NCBI GenBank assembly: GCA_028819675.1
Contig: JAPPKT010000215.1
Coordinates: 1-11,921, forward strand
Length of the DNA: 11,921 nt
Direction: 5' to 3'
Source: Caldilineaceae bacterium
Lineage (GTDB): Bacteria > Chloroflexota > Anaerolineae > Caldilineales > Caldilineaceae
Shown: piece by piece, positions 1 to 6,400 of the stretch
Layout of the letters: each line of letters begins with the position of its first letter
How positions within the stretch are numbered: position 1 is the first letter of the stretch
The notes under the pieces: generated by a model
What the model saw: only the letters and a program-made list of their open reading frames with translations
What the model was told of the DNA's origin: nothing
The model's database searches: none
Translations under genes and position numbers: made by a program

Positions 1-35
1 TTTCCTCAACTCTCCGTTTTTTTCTTTCTGTTTGT

Positions 36-97
<62 letters not shown>

Positions 98-100
98 ACA

Positions 101-129
101 TGGGCGGGCCTAATCGGCCCGACCGCCCA
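101..129. other. GC-rich hairpin in rluB leader
   Basis: TGGG at 101-104 pairs with CCCA at 126-129, and CGGGCC at 105-110 pairs with GGCCCG at 116-121 around a TAATC loop, leaving a 4-base bulge at 122-125. An alternative pairing is TGGGCGG (101-107) with CCGCCCA (123-129). No T-run follows on either strand, so a standard intrinsic terminator is not shown. It could be the remnant of a terminator of an upstream gene. Confidence 0.5.
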
Positions 130-137
130 AATGCGAG

Positions 138-167
138 GAGAGAGAATAGAGTAAACGCTTCTCTCTC
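138..167. other. Inverted repeat GAGAGAGAA/TTCTCTCTC in rluB leader
   Basis: A perfect 9-bp inverted repeat (138-146 with 159-167) encloses a 12-base loop; a G-T wobble at 137/168 could extend it. It lies about 110 bases upstream of the rluB start. It could be an operator or an RNA hairpin in the leader. Function is unknown. Confidence 0.5.
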
Positions 168-278
168 TGAATCAAGGGGGCCATTGGGTAGAGATTAAGC
201 AGTTATGGTGATTTGTTTGATTAGACACATTCAAAGAGAGACTCTTGTCTGTGCATTGTGACCAGGTCTTCAAGTTAG

Positions 279-1175
279 ATGGCTGAAGAGCGACTGCAGA
301 AGGTACTGGCGGCAGCCGGCGTTGCCAGCCGCAGAGCCAGTGAGAAGTTGATAAACGCGGGACGCGTGCGTGTCGATGGCAGAGTTGTCACTACCCTGGG
401 AACGAAGGTGGACCCGGGCAAGTCTTCTATAGCCGTTGACGGTCGCCCTGTACAGTTCTCCGGAAGCAATACTTACTTCAGAGTCTACAAGCCGCGGGGA
501 ATCCTGAGCGACATAGGGGGAGACACGCGTGGGCGCAGAACGGTCGGCCACTTGCTGCCGAAGGTGGCCGGGCGCGTGTTTCCAGTTGGGCGATTGGACC
601 TGAACAGCGAGGGCCTTGTCCTGCTGACGGACGACGGGGCACTGGCCAACCGACTGACTCACCCCCGCTTTGAGCATCCCAAGACATACTACGTACTGGT
701 GGCACAACGGCCATCTGTCGACGCGCTAGTTCAGCTGCGTGAAGGGGTTGAAATTGAGAGCGGTCGGACCGTACCGGCCCGCGTCGAAATCGCGGACAAG
801 CTGCCGGCCCGGCTGACACTGGACAAGGGCACTCAGAGTTTCGGCGCGGCTCCGGCTGACGGATGGAAGAACTCGCCACCTGAGAAGGGCGTATGGCTGC
901 GGATTGTTTTGCGCGAAGGGAAGAAGCGACAGATTCGACACATGGCAGCAGCGGTTGGAATCGATCTCAGACGGCTCATTCGCTGGTCCATAGGCCCGCT
1001 GACTCTGGAAGGCCTCGAACCCGGCACGTGCAGGGAGCTGACGCGGGGTGAGGTATACGCGTTAAAGCAGATGGTGGGCAAGGGCACCGAAAGACGCTCA
1101 TCACGAGGGCGGCCCAGGAAGGGAAGCGACCGATCGCGGGCGAAGAGGCGTTTTTCGCCTCGGAACAGGCGTTGA
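279..1175 (+). CDS. rluB: rRNA pseudouridine synthase, RluB/RsuA family
   Basis: This enzyme isomerises a uridine to pseudouridine in ribosomal RNA (23S for RluB; 16S for the close relative RsuA) in the cytoplasm. The 298-residue product starts with an S4 RNA-binding domain (about residues 4-60, opening ERLQKVLAAAGVASRR). The catalytic domain follows, with GRLDLNSEGLVLLT at about 104-117; Asp107 matches the conserved catalytic aspartate. EGKKRQIRHM near 213-222 is the second family signature. The ATG at 279 is chosen because the S4 domain begins immediately after it, although the Shine-Dalgarno is weak. Odd points are extra sequence at about 174-203 before the last catalytic strands and a strongly basic tail (about 269-298), which may add RNA contacts. 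rluB next to cmk is a common conserved order. RluB is preferred to RsuA on context; the substrate base is not proven. Confidence 0.93.
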   Translation: MAEERLQKVLAAAGVASRRASEKLINAGRVRVDGRVVTTLGTKVDPGKSSIAVDGRPVQFSGSNTYFRVYKPRGILSDIGGDTRGRRTVGHLLPKVAGRVFPVGRLDLNSEGLVLLTDDGALANRLTHPRFEHPKTYYVLVAQRPSVDALVQLREGVEIESGRTVPARVEIADKLPARLTLDKGTQSFGAAPADGWKNSPPEKGVWLRIVLREGKKRQIRHMAAAVGIDLRRLIRWSIGPLTLEGLEPGTCRELTRGEVYALKQMVGKGTERRSSRGRPRKGSDRSRAKRRFSPRNRR

Positions 1176-1332
1176 TGTCCGGATGGCGCAAGGGCTGTGT
1201 CTCCCAGCGTTGCCGAAAACTGACTGAAAGCAAGCCTGGTCAGTGTTACCTCATGCGTCGTCCTCACCTCAATTCCTCAACCAACTAACGGGACTGTACG
1301 CCCACTCGATTTGCGAATATCCCCTCTTTTTC

Positions 1333-1338
1333 AGGTGA
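1333..1338 (+). promoter_or_regulatory. Ribosome binding site for cmk
   Basis: AGGTGA lies 5 bases before the GTG at 1344. It decides the start: an in-frame TTG at 1311 would put this site inside the gene and add 11 residues ahead of the P-loop strand that are not expected in the family. Confidence 0.65.
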
Positions 1339-1343
1339 TCGCG

Positions 1344-2078
1344 GTGAATGCGATAGCGATTGATGGGCCGGCAGCATCCGGCAAGAGCACGGTCGGCTTC
1401 CTGGTTGGCCAGAGCCTGGGCTTTCTCTTCTTCGATACCGGAGTCATGTATCGTGCAGTGGCTTGGGCTATACAAGACAGAGGAATCAGCAGCACCGACA
1501 GTGAGGCTGTTGGCCGTATGGCGGAAGAGTTGCCGATTGGCGTCAGTGCGCCGAGCAGTGAGGAACCAGACGGCCGCCAGGCAACGATCCAGATCGGTGA
1601 ATTGGACGTAACCTGGTCCATTCGCAGCCCCGAGGTCGACAGGATTGTCTCCGTTGTGGCAGCCAACAGCCAGGTCAGGCAAGCATTGACCCAGAAACAG
1701 CGGCTCATAGGACTGGAACACGGGTCGGGAGATGCGGGTGTGGTGATGGTAGGCAGGGACATAGGCACAGTCGTCCTTCCTGAGGCCCCCCTGAAGATTT
1801 ACTTGGAAGCGCCGTTAGAAGAGAGGGCAAGACGCCGATATACTGAGCTTTCAGAAAGAGGGAAAGAGGCCAATCCAGCCAAGGTCCTGGAGGACATGCG
1901 TCGTCGGGATCGGATAGACAGTGGTCGTGCGGTTGCGCCGCTTCGACCCGCCCACGACGCGCATAAGATTCAGACGTACGGCGCAACCATTCAGGAGGTC
2001 GTCGAACAGATTCTCTTGCTCGCAGAGAAGATTCTTGGTGTCGGACTGGCTTCCTGCGGCCAAGGGAACATTCCTTAA
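1344..2078 (+). CDS. cmk: Cytidylate kinase
   Basis: It phosphorylates CMP and dCMP with ATP to give CDP and dCDP, in cytoplasmic pyrimidine nucleotide salvage and supply. The P-loop GPAASGKST is at residues 8-16, followed by the CMP-binding DTGVMYRA (31-38), VGRDIGTVVLP in the middle of the protein, and the lid/arginine-rich segment RRRDRIDSGRAVAPLRPAHDA near the C-terminus. All are diagnostic for bacterial CMP kinase. The GTG start at 1344 is chosen for its ribosome binding site and because the first beta strand (NAIAIDGP) begins right there. The product is 244 residues, slightly longer than usual because of a tail of about 20 residues after the last helix. It lies 168 bases after rluB; that gap shows no gene, only a weak CTGAC/GTCAG dyad near 1222-1243. 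Co-transcription with rluB is plausible. Confidence 0.95.
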   Translation: MNAIAIDGPAASGKSTVGFLVGQSLGFLFFDTGVMYRAVAWAIQDRGISSTDSEAVGRMAEELPIGVSAPSSEEPDGRQATIQIGELDVTWSIRSPEVDRIVSVVAANSQVRQALTQKQRLIGLEHGSGDAGVVMVGRDIGTVVLPEAPLKIYLEAPLEERARRRYTELSERGKEANPAKVLEDMRRRDRIDSGRAVAPLRPAHDAHKIQTYGATIQEVVEQILLLAEKILGVGLASCGQGNIP

Positions 2079-2223
2079 GAAGGTTCCTCAGAATCCGCTC
2101 TGGTCTAAGTATGGGCTTTGCTCCGTTGACGTTGATCTCGTGTCCTCATCGGATTCTCACTTTTCCTTCCACTGTCAGTTAATCACAGGACGGAATGCGG
2201 TCGCTGCAGCCGTTATCGGATTG

Positions 2224-2232
2224 TGGTATGAT
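2224..2232 (+). promoter_or_regulatory. Possible extended -10 promoter before the E1-alpha gene
   Basis: TGGTATGAT matches an extended -10 element (TG-n-TATgAT), 65 bases before the ATG at 2298. The -35 position (CTGCAG, 2204-2209) is poor, which extended -10 promoters can tolerate. The 219-base gap after cmk (2079-2297) contains no other gene signal. This is a consensus match only. Confidence 0.35.
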
Positions 2233-2284
2233 TGCTGGCAGTTTTGTGGGTCTTTTCGGGTTGTGGGTATTTCAATTCAGCGCT

Positions 2285-2290
2285 GAGAGG
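2285..2290 (+). promoter_or_regulatory. Ribosome binding site for the E1-alpha gene
   Basis: GAGAGG lies 7 bases before the ATG at 2298, with a second AGG at 2292-2294. It favours this start over an in-frame upstream ATG that would begin at 2232, inside the putative promoter, and would add a 22-residue extension not seen in the family. Confidence 0.65.
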
Positions 2291-2297
2291 TAGGAAA

Positions 2298-3266
2298 ATG
2301 GCCGCGCTGACGGGTGAGCAGAAACTTGAGATGTTTTACTGGATGGTCCTGGCTCGGACCTTCGATGAGGGCATGGTTTCGCTTTGGAAACAGGGCCGGG
2401 GGTTAGGCGGGACGTTCAGCCAACGGGGACATGAGGCCGTCAGCGTGGGGTCGGCCTACGCACTGGCGCCTGAGGACATCATCGCCCCGATGCACCGGGA
2501 CATCGGGGCCTATTTTCTAAGGGGGTTGACCCCGCGTCGAGTATTTGGCAACTTGCTGGGAAAAGTGATAGGTGTTTCCGGGGGGCGTGACGCCAATATT
2601 CATGGCATGGGCGATTTAAGTCTGAATATTGTTGGCTACATCAGTCACATTCCCATGTCGATGCCGATCACGCTAGGCGTTGCGATGAGCCTCAAACTGC
2701 GGAAGGAGGCCAAGGTCGCGATGACCTATGTAGGTGACGGCGGCAGCAACGCCGGCCTCTGGCACGAAACGCTCAACATGGCAGCTCTATACAAGGTGCC
2801 GTACGTGCTGATTGTCGAAAACAACCAGTACGCCTACTCGACCCACGTATCGGACCAGATGCCGATTGAGAACATTGCGGACCGAGCCGCGGGCTACAAT
2901 ATGCCTGGGACCATCGTGGACGGAAACGATGTCGAGGCGGTGTATATGGCGACGTGTGAGGCGGTGGACCGGGCAAGGCAGGGAGGGGGCCCGTCGCTCA
3001 TCGAAGCGAAGACGATGCGAATGATGGGCCACGCAATCCATGACGGCGCCGAATATGTGCCGCGTGAACTCCTGGCCAAGTGGGAGAAAAAGGACCCGAT
3101 TGCCCGCTATCAGGCCAGGCTGCTGGCCGAAGGAGTGGCGGACATAGAAGAGTTGAATGAGATTCGCCAGCGGGCTGCGGTTGAAATTGAAGACGCGATC
3201 GAGTTCGCCGAATCCAGCCCGTATCCCGATCCGGACTCTGTTGAACTGGGCATTTACGCGCCTTAG
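2298..3266 (+). CDS. 2-oxoacid dehydrogenase E1 component, alpha subunit (PdhA/AcoA-like)
   Basis: This is the thiamine pyrophosphate-binding alpha subunit of an E1 decarboxylase, which with an E1-beta subunit decarboxylates a 2-oxoacid (pyruvate, branched-chain 2-oxoacid) or acetoin and passes the acyl group to a lipoyl-E2. The 322-residue length fits the family. The TPP/Mg motif runs from GDGGSNAG (146-153) to ENNQYAYST (174-182). MHRDIG near 65-70 and GRDANIHG (about 96-103) fit the cofactor pocket and the Gly-rich loop before it. GHAIHDGAEYVP (244-255) is the conserved loop near the active site; its HDGAEYVP form suggests a PDH/branched-chain or acetoin-type E1 from non-proteobacteria. 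Unusually, no E1-beta, E2 or E3 gene adjoins it; the next gene is unrelated. The partner genes may lie elsewhere. The substrate cannot be assigned from this sequence. Confidence 0.9.
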   Translation: MAALTGEQKLEMFYWMVLARTFDEGMVSLWKQGRGLGGTFSQRGHEAVSVGSAYALAPEDIIAPMHRDIGAYFLRGLTPRRVFGNLLGKVIGVSGGRDANIHGMGDLSLNIVGYISHIPMSMPITLGVAMSLKLRKEAKVAMTYVGDGGSNAGLWHETLNMAALYKVPYVLIVENNQYAYSTHVSDQMPIENIADRAAGYNMPGTIVDGNDVEAVYMATCEAVDRARQGGGPSLIEAKTMRMMGHAIHDGAEYVPRELLAKWEKKDPIARYQARLLAEGVADIEELNEIRQRAAVEIEDAIEFAESSPYPDPDSVELGIYAP

Positions 3267-3303
3267 CGTAGAAGATAGTGTCGCGGCACGTAGTCTGTGA
3301 TGA

Positions 3304-3336
3304 CTCGGGGCTGCTTCCCGGAGAGTTCGAACTTTC
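3304..3336. other. Overlapping dyads after the E1-alpha gene
   Basis: CTCGGG (3304-3309) pairs with CCCG-G-AG (3317-3323, one bulged G). It is followed at once by a perfect 10-bp palindrome AGTTCGAACT (3324-3333), which extends to 16 bp (3321-3336) with one G-T mismatch. It lies 38-70 bases after the E1-alpha stop and before the fusion gene. It may be a terminator, an operator, or chance; no T-run follows. Confidence 0.35.
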
Positions 3337-3364
3337 AGTGCCACCAGCATGAAGCCATGCTTTT

Positions 3365-3387
3365 CGCCGGCCGCAATTCGGCCGGCG
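3365..3387 (+). terminator. Strong GC-rich hairpin, terminator-like, between the E1-alpha and fusion genes
   Basis: CGCCGGCCG (3365-3373) and CGGCCGGCG (3379-3387) form a perfect 9-bp stem with a 5-base loop, followed by the moderately T-rich ATTCTGTTT. It lies about 100 bases after the E1-alpha stop. The trailing T content is imperfect, so termination is inferred. If it is a leader structure, it separates the E1-alpha gene from the membrane glycosyltransferase pair and argues against a start at 3349. Confidence 0.5.
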
Positions 3388-3414
3388 ATTCTGTTTGGAA
3401 TAGATGCTCTCTCG

Positions 3415-6400
3415 ATGAACCGACCCGAGCGAAGTTCGACATTCCCCATTGTCTGGTCATACTGCTTACTTGCCGGGCTGTTTTTTGCTCCTTACCTGCT
3501 TGGGCTGTCAGCATTTGCCGCCGGCGATTTTACCCGGCACTATCTGCCCTATAGTTTTTTTCAACAGAAGTCGCTCCTGGCGGGGCGGTTACCCGTCTGG
3601 AATCCGCATGTAAACTCGGGCCATCCTTTCCTAGCCGATACTGAATCTGCAGTATTCTATCCAATCAGCAACGCTCTCCTGTTGCTAACATCGTTCAACT
3701 CCTCAGTCGTGGGCAGACTCTACTGGCTGCAGGTGGAAGCTCTTGTTCACATCGTATTGGCGTGCAGCTTTACTTTCTTGCTCGTGCATCGTCTGACGCA
3801 GAGCCGCATGGCAGGATTCGCGGCCGGGCTGGTTTTCGGCTTTTGCGGTTACGCGACCGGTTATCCTCCTTTGCAGCTCGGTATACTGCGCGTGGCCGTC
3901 TGGCTACCACTCATTTTGTGGCTGTTACTCCCGGACAGGACAGGGAGACCGAAATGGAGTCGTTGGCTTTGGGCCTGCGCTGGGCATGCAGTCGCTTTCT
4001 TCGCCAACCATCCCCAGACATTTCTCTTTCTCACCTATGCCGTAGGGGGATGGATGTTGATGTTGACAGTCGCCCAGAGCCGCCGACGACCACCTGCAGA
4101 GAACGGTTCGGAACGGGGAAAAAATACAGGGTCTTTTGAACCCGGGCGGGTGTTTCAGCATCTTGGGTTGATTGCCGTCTACGGCAGCCTTCTGATCGGC
4201 CTGACGGTTGCGCAGTTGTGGCCTGCTCTTGAATTCACAGCGCTGTCTGTACGGTCCGCCCGACCTTTTCACGAATTAAGCAGCGGCTTCTTGCCACAAG
4301 ACATCTGGCAGCTCTTCGTACCACGCGTTTTGAGTCTCTATTCGCCGCTCTATGTGGGGATGGCCGGAATTGGTCTGGCGTCAGTTGCTGTAGCCGCGCT
4401 GCTGAGTAGCCGGTTCAATCTCGTAACCTCCAGTCCCGTTGGCCGTCCAGCTGCCATCTTCTTTGCGGTTACAGCGTTACTTTCGATTCTGGTCTCATTC
4501 GGGGATCTTCTGCCGATTTACCCTCTTCTGTATCGGTTCGCGCCGGGATGGTCGCTCTTCCGGGGCCAAGAACGAGTTGCCTATCTATTTGCATTTTCGC
4601 TGAGTGTCCTTTGCGGTTACGGTATGGCGCTATTGCCATCACTGGCCGCCCGCTGGCGTCGGAGATTTGGGTGGGGATACTTGGCAATTGTTGCCACCGG
4701 CATAGCGCTGGTTTTCACCAATTGGTACCTTCCGGGAGGGCTAGAGGGAACTGACACCAGTTTCTTCTTCCATGCAAGCAAATCTTTGCTTCTGGCCACG
4801 GTATTCGTAGTACTTTGCAGTCGTTTGGGGCTCAGGCGAATACACTTTATCCTTGTGCTTTTTGTCGTGGCCGTCGATCTCTTTGCCTCCAACTTCGCTA
4901 CCATTCTTGCCGACGGACAGAAGATCCGGTCGGAACTGACGCGCCCTGAAATCGCAGCTACGTTGGAAGCAGCACAGTCTCTAGACGGCGAATCGATATT
5001 GCTTTCGCCACGAGTTTACAACGAGCGCCGTTTGCCGGAAGACAGTGGCATGGTGGCAGGCTGGGAGGATGTTTGGGCCGCCAGCGTGTTGCGATTATCC
5101 GCCTATAACGGCTTATTTGTAGACTTTCCCATGGAACGCATGTGGAAACTGACAGGTGTCGGTAGCGTGCTGACCTGGAGAGAGGAACTGCCAGTTGCCA
5201 GCCGATTGGTGGAAGAGTTTCCTCTCGGGAACGAGGCGACCCGCCTGCATCAGCTTGAGTCCATTTACCCGCGCGTGTGGTGGGCACAGAAGGCCCGGAG
5301 GGTGGACGACTTTTCTGCGCGGGCGTTGCTGGCGGATCCCGGCTTCGACCCACTCCAGGAGGTGCTGGTCGCGGATTCGGATGCCGATGTCCTGGGAGAG
5401 GCATGGGTAGACGGTGCGATGCACTTTGGGGAGGGAGGCGAGGCCACCATCGAAGCGACACGCGCCGGGCACACCCGCCTGGAGGTCCGGATCGAGAGTA
5501 CCGGGCCCGGCCTGATTTTCGTTAGCGAGAACTACCTGCCTGGATGGGAGGCGGAATGGAGAGCAGGAAGTCAACCAACACAGGCTGTCGCACTACCAGT
5601 CGTACGCGCCAATCAGGCCTTTCTGGGGATCCCTGTCCCTGCAGGAAGCGGGACAGTTGACCTTGCCTACCGCCCGGCCAGCTTGCGATGGGGAATGGCC
5701 ATCAGCGTCTTCAGTTGGGTGGCTCTGGTGGTGGTACTGCGGGGGCGGATTTTAGAGGCGCTTCGGACAACCTGGAAGCGAATCCGACATTCTGTAAGAG
5801 CGCTACGGCAATTTGACCCTTCGACTTCGGCCATAGACCGGGGCGGCGAGACAGGCGGAAACGGGAATGGCGTTTTGTACCCGATGGGTTGGGGTGTTTT
5901 CTCCGACGCCCACTTCCAACGCGTCGTCGTTGTATTGGCCACCGTTGCTGGCTTCGCCCTTCGGTTTTTTCAACTTGGCGACCAGGAGCTGGTTACGGTA
6001 GAAGCAGTGTCTTATCGGTTCGGCCAACTTCCAGTTTCCAGTCTGATACATATGTTCAGCGAGGGAGGGAGTGCGACATTTTCCGCCAGCTACTGGCTGA
6101 ATCACTTTTGGCTTCGACTTGCGGGGAGCAGCGAGTTCGCATTACGTTCAGTCTCGGCTCTCCTGGGCACTCTGACCATTCCGCTCCTCTACCGTCTCGC
6201 CAGGGAGTTGGGCTTGCCCGCCTTTGCCGCACTGACGGCGACAGTCTTGATGGCGGTTGGTTCATACGCCGTTCGGGCTAGTCAAGAAGCTCTTCTCAAC
6301 CCTCTTAGTCTTACTCTTACCGTTGCCAGCGCCGTACTGGCGATCCGTCTGATCAGCGGGTCCAAGAACAGGGCTATTTTTCTTGCTTACGTCCTGTGTG

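Noticed and set aside
1145..1161. GAGGCG/CGCCTC hairpin with a TTTTT loop as a terminator of rluB
   Set aside because: It lies inside the coding tail of rluB and no T-run follows the stem.
1176..1343. tRNA or small RNA between rluB and cmk
   Set aside because: No cloverleaf or strong hairpin could be built from the sequence.
2065..2087. GGAAC/GTTCC dyad at the end of cmk as a terminator
   Set aside because: Only 5 bp, with a 13-base loop, competing short pairings and no T-run.
2787..3449. Antisense open frame of 220 codons opposite the E1-alpha gene
   Set aside because: The + strand frame carries intact E1-alpha motifs; the antisense product is Arg/His-rich with no family pattern.
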